From the NCBI GenBank assembly GCA_965243265.1, contig CBDEUL010000002.1, positions 186,001-250,000 of the forward strand: a stretch of DNA of 64,000 nt, in the 5' to 3' direction. This document shows positions 8,840-16,939 of the stretch, piece after piece (the first letter of the stretch is position 1; every line of letters begins with the position of its first letter). This DNA is from Flavicella sp965243265. GTDB lineage: Bacteria > Bacteroidota > Bacteroidia > Flavobacteriales > Flavobacteriaceae. The position numbers and the translations under genes were made by a program. The notes under the pieces were generated by a model. The model was not told the DNA's origin, did no database searches, and was given only the letters and a program-made list of their open reading frames with translations.

Positions 8840-9955
8840 CTATTTCAGGGTATCTTTAACAAGCTTAAACTCTTCAGGAGTATTTATATTTTGAATCAAA
8901 GCATCTTCTACTTCCACAATTTCTATATCGGAATTTATCAGGGCTTTTCTAGGGCACGAATAACCTTGAGATAAATAACTTAATAAAATAGGATATGCTT
9001 TAGGTTCCCAAATAGTAATCAACGGTTCTACAAATTGCTTGCTCTTCCCTTTGATTGCTGTTGCTATTTTTTTAGGGTTTCGTTTTGAAATCAATAATTC
9101 TATTAACTTTTCATCTACATAAGGTAAATCTGTTGCCAATACCAAATAGGCTTCATTCGGATTTTTCATAAATGCAGAACAAATAGCTCCAAAAGGCCCC
9201 AATCCTACAAAGGCATCGGTAATTGTTTTATGCTCTTCTACATCTTGATGTACTCTAACTGACAAATATGTATCTAAACCTGCTTTTTCTAACAATTGAA
9301 TTACATGGTCTCTTTGTGGAATTCCATGATACTCTAACAAGCCTTTATCTGATCCCATTCGAACACTTTTCCCTCCTGCTAAAACCAATCCGTTTAGCCT
9401 AGAAACTTGCTTTGAAACAATAGTAGCTATATGACTAGAAATAGCTTCAATATCTGACAAATTATAAACTGGTAAATCTTTATACTCTGGGTATTTTTCT
9501 AATAAAACTGAAAAAACTTGTGCTTCTTCTGTTGTTTTTATAAAAAACTGCACATCTCCTAATTGATCTATTCTTTTTTGGACAGAGCTTTCTTTTTCTG
9601 GATCTAACAACACTACTTGCTTATTTCCTTCGTAATGGTTTCCATTTATGCAAGCCAAATCGTATTGAGAGAATAATATTCGATTGTTAAATTTATTCTG
9701 CTTAAGATCTACGGTAGTTACAGTGTTTCCTGAGGCATGAAATGTATAAGTATCTAAAACAGGTGCTTCTGCGTCTTTACTATGAGATGCATCTACATAA
9801 ACTATTTTTGCTTGTTTGTGTAATTTACTCGATAGTTCATTTATTAGATCTGTAATAATCCCACATTTTACTCCCACAAAAGAAATTTCATTTGGGGCAA
9901 AAAAACCATTTTCTCTCAGTGTTAATTTTGCATGTTTTGAATGTTTCTTACTCAT
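8840..9955 (-). CDS. MobA-like molybdenum cofactor nucleotidyltransferase with extra N-terminal domain
   Basis: The C-terminal half (about residues 188-371) is a MobA-type nucleotidyltransferase, with the signature LNGLVLAGGKSVRMGSDKGL and the acidic metal site in VLATDLPYVDE. MobA couples GTP to Mo-molybdopterin to form the guanine dinucleotide cofactor. The first 185 residues are a separate domain resembling a decayed MobB. The segment FVGVKCGIITDLINEL sits where a P-loop would be but lacks the GKT/S residues. MobB normally assists MobA, so a fusion is plausible, but this half is an inference. Start ATG at 9955, 2 bases after moaC. Whether it makes the guanine or another nucleotide form cannot be read from the sequence. 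Confidence 0.87.
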   Translation of the reverse strand: MSKKHSKHAKLTLRENGFFAPNEISFVGVKCGIITDLINELSSKLHKQAKIVYVDASHSKDAEAPVLDTYTFHASGNTVTTVDLKQNKFNNRILFSQYDLACINGNHYEGNKQVVLLDPEKESSVQKRIDQLGDVQFFIKTTEEAQVFSVLLEKYPEYKDLPVYNLSDIEAISSHIATIVSKQVSRLNGLVLAGGKSVRMGSDKGLLEYHGIPQRDHVIQLLEKAGLDTYLSVRVHQDVEEHKTITDAFVGLGPFGAICSAFMKNPNEAYLVLATDLPYVDEKLIELLISKRNPKKIATAIKGKSKQFVEPLITIWEPKAYPILLSYLSQGYSCPRKALINSDIEIVEVEDALIQNINTPEEFKLVKDTLK

Positions 9956-9957
9956 AC

Positions 9958-10434
9958 TTATCCTTTTTTAATATCTGACTTACCTCCTGTTTTTTCAACT
10001 AACTTTACTTCTCTAATTTCCATTTTTTGAGAAACTGCTTTACACATGTCGTATACTGTTAAAGCTGCAATATTAACTCCTGTTAGAGCTTCCATTTCCA
10101 CTCCTGTTTTTCCTTCTATTTTAACTGTACAAAAAACCTCTATCGTTTCTTTATCAAGTACATTTATAGACACGTCCACCCCATTAATTAACAATGGATG
10201 ACACATAGGTATCAACTCTGATGTTTTTTTTACGGCTTGAATTCCTGCTATAATAGCCGTTTGAAACACAGGTCCTTTTTTGGTATGCATTTCATTGCCT
10301 TCAAACAAAGAAATTATTTCTTCTCCCAAATACATCAACGCTTTTGCTGTTGCTTGTCTTTTGGTTATTTTCTTTGCTCCTACATCAACCATTTTAGGCT
10401 GATTTTCTTTATTTAAATGTGTAAAATCACTCAC
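9958..10434 (-). CDS. moaC: Cyclic pyranopterin monophosphate synthase MoaC
   Basis: Works after MoaA to turn the GTP-derived 3',8-cyclo intermediate into cyclic pyranopterin monophosphate. The 158 residues start with the family's usual MSDFTHLNKENQPKMVDVG and include PMCHPLLINGVDV, EMEALTGVNIAALTVYDMCKA and the final KTGGKSD. The start codon is GTG at 10434, the only one giving the conserved N-terminus. It lies between moeA (21 bases upstream) and the mobA fusion (2 bases downstream). Confidence 0.97.
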   Translation of the reverse strand: MSDFTHLNKENQPKMVDVGAKKITKRQATAKALMYLGEEIISLFEGNEMHTKKGPVFQTAIIAGIQAVKKTSELIPMCHPLLINGVDVSINVLDKETIEVFCTVKIEGKTGVEMEALTGVNIAALTVYDMCKAVSQKMEIREVKLVEKTGGKSDIKKG

Positions 10435-10455
10435 TGATTCTATTGTTTAATTTTA

Positions 10456-11682
10456 TTATAAGTCTCTATATTTTAATACAGAAAACACTTCACCTTTCTT
10501 AAACTCTGTTTGCTCTAATGGCAATTGAATAAATGCATCCGCTATTACCAAGTTTGCTAAATCTCCAGATCCATTACCTGCTACAGGGGTTGCCAATAAT
10601 TCTCCATTTACGTGTTCTAATGTTACTTGTAAAAAATATTCCATAGAGGGCTTAAAAGTAAAATCAGTAGCCAACCTTGCTTTTAATAATTCTTTATTTC
10701 TACCTTCCATAGATTTTTGATACCATGGATAAAAATACTTTAAACAGTTTACATAAGTAGACACAGGGTTTCCTGGGAATGCAAAAATGGTCGTCGCTTT
10801 ATTTTCAGAATCCTTTCCTTCTAGATGATCTTGTTTCCCAAACCAAAAAGGTTTTCCTGGGCGTTGTTTTACTTTATGAAACAACTTTTCTACTCCTAAT
10901 TCATCCAATACTTCTGGAATAAAATCGAATTTTCCTTTACTTACTGCTCCACTAAAAAGCAACACATCATATTCTTTTAAAAACACTGATATATTCGCTT
11001 TTAAACTTTCTTTATCATCTTGTAAATGTGCTATATCTGCAGCTACTTGCAATTCTTTCAACAATGCCACCAAACTGTACACATTGCTCCTTCTTATTTG
11101 ATGCACCAAAGGTTGTTCTGATACTTCTACCAACTCATCTCCTGTAGAAATAATCATAACTTTAGGTTGTTTGGCTACCTTAACCTTAAATTTACCTACT
11201 GTAGCTAAAATCCCTATTTCTGCGGCCGTAATTTTTACTCCTTCAGATATTAAAACTGTTCCTTCTTTTTGGTCTTTCCCTTTTACATGAATATTTTGCA
11301 AGTTCTTAACTGCTTCTACAGCTACAGTTGCTACCCCCTCTTTAATAGTTACCAATTCATAAGGAATTACTACATCTGCATTTTTAGGCAATACAGCTCC
11401 TGTCATTACCTCTAGGCAGTTTTTAGAATCTGCCAATACTTTTTGAGGGCTTCCTGCTGCTTGTACCTCTTCTATCTTATAAGATCGTATACCTTCTAAA
11501 AAAGCTTTTTCAGTAATTGCAATTCCATCCATACAGACTCTATCAAAAGGAGGGAAATCTCTATCGGCTAAAATAGTTTCTTTTAAAATACGTCCTTGCG
11601 ACTCCATAAAATCTATCGCTTCTACCCCAAAATCTTGACTATGACTTAGGATAATTTCGGATGCTTCTTGAACAGTAATCAT
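10456..11682 (-). CDS. moeA: Molybdopterin molybdenumtransferase MoeA
   Basis: Inserts molybdate into adenylylated molybdopterin. The 408 residues include the family motifs PPFDRVCMDGIAI (N-terminal), EVMTGAVLPKNADVVIPYE, the MPT-binding domain segment VMIISTGDELVE, FSGAVSKGKFDFIPEVL and PGKPFWFG followed by FAFPGNPVSTYVNCL. Start ATG at 11682. It is preceded 18 bases upstream by a small membrane protein gene and followed by moaC, all in one minus-strand run. Confidence 0.96.
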   Translation of the reverse strand: MITVQEASEIILSHSQDFGVEAIDFMESQGRILKETILADRDFPPFDRVCMDGIAITEKAFLEGIRSYKIEEVQAAGSPQKVLADSKNCLEVMTGAVLPKNADVVIPYELVTIKEGVATVAVEAVKNLQNIHVKGKDQKEGTVLISEGVKITAAEIGILATVGKFKVKVAKQPKVMIISTGDELVEVSEQPLVHQIRRSNVYSLVALLKELQVAADIAHLQDDKESLKANISVFLKEYDVLLFSGAVSKGKFDFIPEVLDELGVEKLFHKVKQRPGKPFWFGKQDHLEGKDSENKATTIFAFPGNPVSTYVNCLKYFYPWYQKSMEGRNKELLKARLATDFTFKPSMEYFLQVTLEHVNGELLATPVAGNGSGDLANLVIADAFIQLPLEQTEFKKGEVFSVLKYRDL

Positions 11683-11700
11683 ATATGTATTTTAATTGAT

Positions 11701-12159
11701 TTATTTTTTACCTCTACTAACCACTATCTTTAAAACAGAAAGCCCATACACCATAAATAAGGTTTGGTAAAAAATCCAAAAGAATATATTTCTAAAATTA
11801 AGACTGAATGCGTCTTTTGTTTCTCCAAAAAAAGCTACATCAATATCTCCTTGGGTAAATTTCCAAAACTCAAATCCTAGTATAAAAATAGTTATGGTTA
11901 TAAATGCATTCAACACTCCAAAAATCATTTTTTGAAGAATTGTTTTTCCTTCTTTATATGAAAACTTCAAATAGTGACTATTTACATAAAGGAATATAAA
12001 AAATATAGGAAAAAGGACTGGTACAGGTAAATAGAAACTACTCTCTGCTCCTTTAATATGTAACTCTTTTGTTAAATCAAAATTTGAAAAAATCAACATT
12101 GATAGTACGGAAACTATCAAAAGAATAATTACTTTTTTATTTGTTCTTTTATACCTCAT
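11701..12159 (-). CDS. Four-helix membrane protein of unknown function
   Basis: A 152-residue protein I do not recognise. Hydrophobicity suggests four membrane helices: about residues 9-26, 42-60, 80-99 and 122-143. The N-terminus is basic (MRYKRTNKK), suggesting it faces the cytoplasm. No catalytic motif or conserved cysteine pattern is visible. It sits between moaA (13 bases upstream) and moeA (18 bases downstream) and is probably co-transcribed with them. The position could mean a part in cofactor synthesis or molybdate handling, but nothing in the protein shows this. Confidence 0.75.
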   Translation of the reverse strand: MRYKRTNKKVIILLIVSVLSMLIFSNFDLTKELHIKGAESSFYLPVPVLFPIFFIFLYVNSHYLKFSYKEGKTILQKMIFGVLNAFITITIFILGFEFWKFTQGDIDVAFFGETKDAFSLNFRNIFFWIFYQTLFMVYGLSVLKIVVSRGKK

Positions 12160-12172
12160 TTTCCTTATTAAT

Positions 12173-13168
12173 TTAACCTCCTATAGAAGACATACTTTCC
12201 GAAACATCTTTATTTCTAATTCTATTAGCTTCTGCCACAAACCCGTCTTTTGGTTTTTTAGCAACCAAATCTATAAACAATTGTTTCAACTCATCATCCC
12301 CTGCTCCACTTCTTAAAAAATCACGTATGCTAAATACTCCTTCATCAAATAAACAATTTTTTAATTGCCCTGTTGATGTTATCCTCATTCTATTGCAATC
12401 GCCACAAATAGTTCTTGTATAAGCAGGTATAACCCCTACAGTCCCCTTAGCTCCTTTTAACTTATAATTATGTGACGTGGATGATTTTTTTATCGGCAAA
12501 GCAATAATATCAACATGCTTTCTTTTTATTTCTTCTAAAATACGATTGTATGTCCAAACCTCTTGCGTAGTACGTTTTCCTGTTCCATTGAATGGCATTT
12601 CTTCTATAAAACGAACTGCTATATCGGCTTCTTTAGTCAATTCAACAAAATCATTAATTTCATCGGTATTTACTCCTGATTGTACAACTATATTTAATTT
12701 TAGTTGTAAGCTACTTTTTTCTAAAAGCTTATAGGTAGCCCAAACCTCATCAAAAACATCTCTTCTTGTAATTTTAGCAAATTTATCTGCTTTTAAACTA
12801 TCTATACTTAGGTTGACTGTTTTTACTTTTAATGTTTCTAATACAGGAATGTGTTCTTCTATTAAAGCTCCATTTGTAGTAATGTTTATTTCATCTAACA
12901 ATTCATTAAACGACAACATTTTTATAAAATCTATAAAATTTTTACGAACAAATGGCTCTCCTCCTGTTAAACGAACTTTATTCACCCCTAACTCGCTTAA
13001 AACTCGGGTAATCCTATACATTTCTTTAAAAGTAAGCAGTTCTTTTCTCTCTACAATAGCTGCTCCTTTTGCTGGCATACAATAAGTGCATCTCAAATTA
13101 CATCGATCGGTAACCGCCAATCGAACATAGGTAATTTGCCTCCCAAATTTATCTACTAATTTGTTCAT
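12173..13168 (-). CDS. moaA: GTP 3',8-cyclase MoaA (radical SAM)
   Basis: First enzyme of molybdenum cofactor synthesis. It uses two [4Fe-4S] clusters and S-adenosylmethionine to rearrange GTP. The 331 residues show the radical SAM motif at C23, C27, C30, the LTGGEPFVR segment, a C-terminal cluster motif CGDCNRMRIT followed about 12 residues on by another cysteine (NCLF), and a C-terminal Gly-Gly, which is needed for activity in the family. Start ATG at 13168. It heads the moaA-to-MutS-like run. The 155-base gap to waaA holds no clear promoter or riboswitch that I can identify. Confidence 0.97.
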   Translation of the reverse strand: MNKLVDKFGRQITYVRLAVTDRCNLRCTYCMPAKGAAIVERKELLTFKEMYRITRVLSELGVNKVRLTGGEPFVRKNFIDFIKMLSFNELLDEINITTNGALIEEHIPVLETLKVKTVNLSIDSLKADKFAKITRRDVFDEVWATYKLLEKSSLQLKLNIVVQSGVNTDEINDFVELTKEADIAVRFIEEMPFNGTGKRTTQEVWTYNRILEEIKRKHVDIIALPIKKSSTSHNYKLKGAKGTVGVIPAYTRTICGDCNRMRITSTGQLKNCLFDEGVFSIRDFLRSGAGDDELKQLFIDLVAKKPKDGFVAEANRIRNKDVSESMSSIGG

Positions 13169-13323
13169 GTACTTATGAGTTTAATTTTACAAAGTTCTAA
13201 CAAAAGAGCGCAAGAACAAAATATCTACTGAGATAAACTATGATATGTATCAATAAATACGATGTTCAAATTCCATTCGTTTTTTATTGAATAGTCTACA
13301 ATTTCAACCTTCTAAAAAAGCGA

Positions 13324-14565
13324 TTATATAAAACCTTTAATATGCTTTAAAATTTTAGCCGACGCCCCCAAACTTTCTTTAATATACGCTTTTGAAAGCT
13401 TTCCTTTATACACTCTTTCTTCTAAAGATCCTTTCAAATGACTTAACGCTTCATTTAATTCTTCTTGGACTGAAATGCTTTTACAAGCTCCTCTATTCAC
13501 CAATTCTATTGCTTCATTAAATTTATTGTAATTAGAACCTATTACAATTGGCACTCCAAAAGTTGCTGGTTCTAAAATATTATGTATTCCACTTTTAGTA
13601 AAACCTCCTCCAACATAAGCCACATTAGCATAGCTATATATTTTTGTTAGAATACCTATTGTATCTATAATAAACACCTGATATTCTTCTAAGTTTTTTC
13701 CTTCTTTTTCTGAAAAGAGTACTGTTTTTTTCTCTAAAGATTTTCTCAGAAATTCAACTCCTTCTTTTTTTATGTTATGGGGTGCAATGATAAATTTTTC
13801 TTCGCTTGTAGCTTCTTCATTTATATATTTCACCAACAATTCTTCATCTTCTTTCCAAGTACTTCCTGCCACTAAAGTGTATTTTCCATCTACAAACTCA
13901 TGAATAAAATCAAGAGTATTATCTCTTTGTAAAACATCGTACACTCTATCAAAACGAGTATCTCCTGAAACTTCTACATTTGAAAAACCGATAGATTTCA
14001 ATAATTTTTCAGAAGCCACATCTTGCACAAAGAAATAATGAAATGCTTTTAATTTCGATCTCATCCAAGTACCATATTTCTTAAAAAACAACTGATCTTT
14101 TCTAAAAATTCCTGAAATTAAAACTGTAGGTATTTGTTCTTTTATTATTTCACTTAAAAGATTTGGCCAAAACTCGTACTTTACAAAAACAGCTACTGAA
14201 GGGTGTACTAATTTTAAAAATCTTTTTACGTTCGATACTGTATCTAAAGGCAAATAACAAACCACATTTGCCAGTTTATAATTCTTTTGAATTTCATACC
14301 CTGAAGGCGAAAAAAAAGTCAACACAATTTTATAATCAGGATACTCCTCTTTAAACCCTTCAATTACAGGTCTACCTTGTTCAAACTCCCCTAAAGACGC
14401 ACAATGAAACCAAATCACTTTATCTTCCTTAGAAATTGTTCTTTCTAATACTGGAAACGTTTCTTTTCTCCCGTCTCTAAAAAGCTTTATTTTTTCATTA
14501 AAAAGGGCTACTAAAGCTAAAACAACTCTAGCCTTAAAAAGTATTGTATTGTATAAAAACTGCAT
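13324..14565 (-). CDS. waaA: 3-deoxy-D-manno-octulosonic acid (Kdo) transferase
   Basis: Adds Kdo to lipid A precursor at the inner membrane during lipopolysaccharide synthesis. The 413 residues have an N-terminal anchoring segment, the catalytic region IWFHCASLGEFEQGRPVIE, the FFSPSGYE and KYEFWPNL motifs, and the C-terminal nucleotide-sugar site YVGGGFTKSGIHNILEPATFGVPIVIG. Start ATG at 14565. It follows the rpmA terminator, so it probably has its own weak promoter. No clear -7 box is seen. Confidence 0.95.
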   Translation of the reverse strand: MQFLYNTILFKARVVLALVALFNEKIKLFRDGRKETFPVLERTISKEDKVIWFHCASLGEFEQGRPVIEGFKEEYPDYKIVLTFFSPSGYEIQKNYKLANVVCYLPLDTVSNVKRFLKLVHPSVAVFVKYEFWPNLLSEIIKEQIPTVLISGIFRKDQLFFKKYGTWMRSKLKAFHYFFVQDVASEKLLKSIGFSNVEVSGDTRFDRVYDVLQRDNTLDFIHEFVDGKYTLVAGSTWKEDEELLVKYINEEATSEEKFIIAPHNIKKEGVEFLRKSLEKKTVLFSEKEGKNLEEYQVFIIDTIGILTKIYSYANVAYVGGGFTKSGIHNILEPATFGVPIVIGSNYNKFNEAIELVNRGACKSISVQEELNEALSHLKGSLEERVYKGKLSKAYIKESLGASAKILKHIKGFI

Positions 14566-14596
14566 TGTGTAAAAGTACTACAATCTAAAACAAAAA

Positions 14597-14628
14597 AAAA
14601 CGCTCAACTAGATATAGTTAAGCGTTTT
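14597..14628 (-). terminator. Terminator after rplU-rpmA
   Basis: Inverted repeat with 14-base arms (14597-14610 and 14615-14628), one mismatch and a 4-base loop. On the minus strand it is followed by a run of nine T. It lies between the rpmA stop and the waaA start. Confidence 0.85.
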
Positions 14629-14651
14629 ATAAATTTGAAAAATCTTATTTC

Positions 14652-14912
14652 TTAAGCTTCAAAAGCTTCGATAGAAACGTAAGATTTGTTATCTCTTTTC
14701 TTTTGGAATTTTACAACTCCATCAACTTTAGCATGTAAAGTATGATCTTTACCCATGTAAACGTTTTCACCTGGATAATGCTTAGTTCCTCTTTGGCGGA
14801 TAATGATATTACCTGCTAATGCAGCTTGTCCACCAAATATTTTTACTCCTAGTCGTTTCGATTCTGATTCTCTACCATTTTTCGAACTTCCGACACCTTT
14901 TTTATGAGCCAT
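14652..14912 (-). CDS. rpmA: 50S ribosomal protein bL27
   Basis: Large-subunit protein near the peptidyl transferase centre. The 86 residues begin MAHKKGVGSSKNGRESESKR and contain GNIIIRQRGTKHYPG, typical of bL27. There is no N-terminal extension of the Firmicutes cleaved type. Start ATG at 14912, 63 bases after rplU, and the two form the usual operon. Confidence 0.98.
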   Translation of the reverse strand: MAHKKGVGSSKNGRESESKRLGVKIFGGQAALAGNIIIRQRGTKHYPGENVYMGKDHTLHAKVDGVVKFQKKRDNKSYVSIEAFEA

Positions 14913-14975
14913 AATTAATCGGTTTTAATACCTATTATAAAGAACAGGTTTATTGTTTATTTATTTTATTGAGGT

Positions 14976-15290
14976 CTATCCTACTGTAATACCTTCGATT
15001 TGTATTTCAGTCAAGTACTGACGGTGACCATTCTTCTTTTTGTATCCTTTTCTTCTTTTCTTCTTGAAAACGATTACTTTATCACCTTTTAAGTGACCTA
15101 AAATCTTAGCTGTTACATTAGCTCCTTCTATAGCTGGGGCGCCAATAGTTACGTTTTCTCCTTCTGCTACTAAAAGAACGTTATCAAAAGTTACTTTTGA
15201 TCCTTCTTCGTTTTGCAAACGGTGTACGTAAACCTTTTGGTCTTTCGCTACTTTAAACTGCTGCCCTGCTATCTCTACAATTGCGTACAT
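14976..15290 (-). CDS. rplU: 50S ribosomal protein bL21
   Basis: 104-residue large-subunit protein starting MYAIVEIAGQQFKVAKDQKV, with the VIVFKKKRRKGYKKKNGHRQ basic region near the C-terminus. Start ATG at 15290. It is first gene of the rplU-rpmA operon, behind a near-consensus promoter at 15329-15359. Confidence 0.98.
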   Translation of the reverse strand: MYAIVEIAGQQFKVAKDQKVYVHRLQNEEGSKVTFDNVLLVAEGENVTIGAPAIEGANVTAKILGHLKGDKVIVFKKKRRKGYKKKNGHRQYLTEIQIEGITVG

Positions 15291-15328
15291 ATGTTTATTG
15301 TTTAAATTTATGTTGTTTAAAACGAGTG

Positions 15329-15359
15329 CAAATATACTTCTTTTTTACAAATACACAAA
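15329..15359 (-). promoter_or_regulatory. Near-consensus Bacteroidetes promoter for rplU-rpmA
   Basis: On the minus strand a TTTG -33 box (15356-15359) is separated by exactly 19 bases from TATATTTG (15329-15336), matching TTTG-N19-TAnnTTTG. This is the best full promoter in the window. Confidence 0.8.
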
Positions 15360-15400
15360 CCTTTCTAAATACATTATTTTCAATGATTTCCATTATTTTC

Positions 15401-15430
15401 TTTGCTCAGAAAAAGCTTTTTTTATCTTTA
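15401..15430 (+). promoter_or_regulatory. Possible promoter for the secreted protein at 15453
   Basis: TTTG (15401-15404), an 18-base spacer, then TATCTTTA (15423-15430), one base off the -7 consensus. The coding start is 23 bases downstream. Confidence 0.45.
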
Positions 15431-15452
15431 CAAGATATAACCTATATATAAT

Positions 15453-16142
15453 ATGAGACTTAATAGAGGGGCTTTTTTACTTTTATTTTCATTGTTTCTA
15501 ACCAATCTTTCCTACAGTCAAACAAATAATAGGAAAGAGGTGGAAAATGTTATTGAAAATTATTTTACTGCCATAGGCGGAAAAAAAAGAGCATCCCGAA
15601 TTACCTCTTTTGTATCTAAATCTAAAGGTAAACTGAAAGGAAAAGAAGTTGATTTTATTTTAAAACTACAACTGCCTCACAAATACTTAACATTATTAAG
15701 TGTTGGTGATTATTTAGTTTCTAAAAAAACTTTCAATGGAAAGGAAGGTTACCGCATACAACAAGACATTCAAAAAGAATTAAGCAATAAGGATATCAAA
15801 AAATTTAAAAGATACCGTTCTATATTTCCTGAGTTTGATTATTTAGAAAAAGCTACTTATAAAGGAATCTCGAATTTAGACACTAAAAAAGTACATGTTT
15901 TAAAACTCAGAGACAGTCATATTTATTACGACACAGAAACTGGTTTAAAAATAAGAAGTGTTACCACAGTTACTAAAAACAATTATACTTTTAAACAGAC
16001 TATCCATTATTTAAAGTATATTTCTATTGAAAAACTGAAATTTCCTTCTAAAATAATCATTGAAGCTGGTACCAATAAACTAGAATTACAAACAACGACA
16101 ATTTTATTAAACTCAAAAATAGACGCAAACGAATTCAACTAA
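15453..16142 (+). CDS. Secreted protein related to outer membrane lipoprotein-sorting proteins
   Basis: 229 residues with a signal peptide (about 1-22, hydrophobic FLLLFSLFLTNLSYSQ, cut after the S of SYSQ). The mature part is rich in beta-strand patterns, with VENVIENYFTAIGGKKR followed by strands around LKLQLPHKYLTLLSVGD and a late LKYISIEKLKFPSKIIIEAG. This layout resembles the LolA/LolB-like half-barrel proteins found widely in Bacteroidetes, but the match is weak. No lipobox cysteine, so it is probably periplasmic. The gene has its own possible promoter and no operon partner. Confidence 0.65.
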   Translation: MRLNRGAFLLLFSLFLTNLSYSQTNNRKEVENVIENYFTAIGGKKRASRITSFVSKSKGKLKGKEVDFILKLQLPHKYLTLLSVGDYLVSKKTFNGKEGYRIQQDIQKELSNKDIKKFKRYRSIFPEFDYLEKATYKGISNLDTKKVHVLKLRDSHIYYDTETGLKIRSVTTVTKNNYTFKQTIHYLKYISIEKLKFPSKIIIEAGTNKLELQTTTILLNSKIDANEFN

Positions 16143-16179
16143 ATTGTAATTTATTTATGCTTGATATCTATAATCTCAC

Positions 16180-16187
16180 TAAATTTG
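16180..16187 (+). promoter_or_regulatory. Predicted -7 box for the metal-binding lipoprotein gene
   Basis: TAAATTTG, matching TAnnTTTG, 27 bases before the ATG at 16215. No convincing -33 box. Confidence 0.5.
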
Positions 16188-16214
16188 CAAAAAACAATTA
16201 AAAAAATATCTATT

Positions 16215-16862
16215 ATGAAACTATACAGCACACTAATAATCATGCTTATATCTCTTACAATGGCAACGGCATGTAAAAAAGAGACAAAAGAAGCTAGTAC
16301 AAACGTTACAGTAGCACAACAAACGCCTGACATTAAAAGTATCGCTATTGGGATTGAAGGAATGACTTGTCAAATAGGATGTGCTAGAACAATTGAATCT
16401 AAACTTTCTAAAACAGAAGGTGTTCAAAAAGTTTCTGTTTCTTTTGAAGATAAATTAGGTAATGTTGTTTTTGACGCTAACAAAGTTTCTCAAGAAGAGA
16501 TTGTAGCAAAAATTACTGGTATTGGAAATCAAGGAACTTATAAGGTTACTAGTATTTCTGAAGTTTCTGAAGCAAAACCATGTTGTAATACATCTAAAGA
16601 AAAAGCTTGTAAAGAAAAAAATCCTGATAACTGTACTTTAGCTGATTGTCCTCAACGTGCAGCTGCAAAAGCTGACTGTAAAGCTAAGTGTGATGCAAAA
16701 AAAGCTACTCAAACAAAATCATGTTGTGCTACTTCTAAAGAAAAAGTTTGCGAGAAAAAATGCTCTGAAGAATGTACTGTAGCAGACTGTCCTAAATGTG
16801 ACATTGCAAAAGCCGAATGCAAAACGAAATGTGACGCAAAGAAAATTGATAAAGCCGCATAA
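16215..16862 (+). CDS. Heavy-metal-associated lipoprotein with two cysteine-rich repeats
   Basis: 215 residues. A lipoprotein signal (1-20, ending ATAC with Cys20 as the lipid site) is followed by one heavy-metal-associated (HMA) domain, about residues 40-112. Its metal loop is GMTCQIGCARTIE, with three residues between the cysteines instead of the usual two. The C-terminal half is two 41-residue repeats, residues 123-163 and 170-210, identical at 26 of 41 positions, with 7 and 9 cysteines. This suggests a surface or periplasmic copper or heavy-metal chelator; the metal is not shown. Start ATG at 16215 is chosen because it gives a proper lipoprotein signal and sits after the predicted -7 box; an in-frame extension to 16161 would overlap that box. 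Ends at a strong terminator. Heme A synthase follows. Confidence 0.85.
   Translation: MKLYSTLIIMLISLTMATACKKETKEASTNVTVAQQTPDIKSIAIGIEGMTCQIGCARTIESKLSKTEGVQKVSVSFEDKLGNVVFDANKVSQEEIVAKITGIGNQGTYKVTSISEVSEAKPCCNTSKEKACKEKNPDNCTLADCPQRAAAKADCKAKCDAKKATQTKSCCATSKEKVCEKKCSEECTVADCPKCDIAKAECKTKCDAKKIDKAA
16581..16844 (+). repeat. Tandem coding repeat of a cysteine-rich 41-residue unit
   Basis: Units 16581-16703 and 16722-16844, joined by six codons. The shared protein pattern is CCxTSKEKxC, then CTxADCP, then AKAxCKxKCDAKK. No gaps are needed to align them. Confidence 0.85.
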
Positions 16863-16880
16863 GCGTAAAACTTATTATTA

Positions 16881-16907
16881 AAAACCACCTCTTACCAAGG
16901 TGGTTTT
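16881..16907 (+). terminator. Terminator after the metal-binding lipoprotein gene
   Basis: Perfect 10-bp stem (arms 16881-16890 and 16898-16907, AAAACCACCT) with a 7-base loop. The T-rich end of the second arm supplies the T run. Confidence 0.85.
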
Positions 16908-16939
16908 TTAAATTACAAGAATACCGTAATCTATTCCTC

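Noticed and set aside
13169..13323. 155-base leader before moaA, considered as a molybdenum cofactor riboswitch
   Set aside because: No stable helix set resembling the known Moco motif is visible, and that riboswitch is not known to me in Bacteroidetes.
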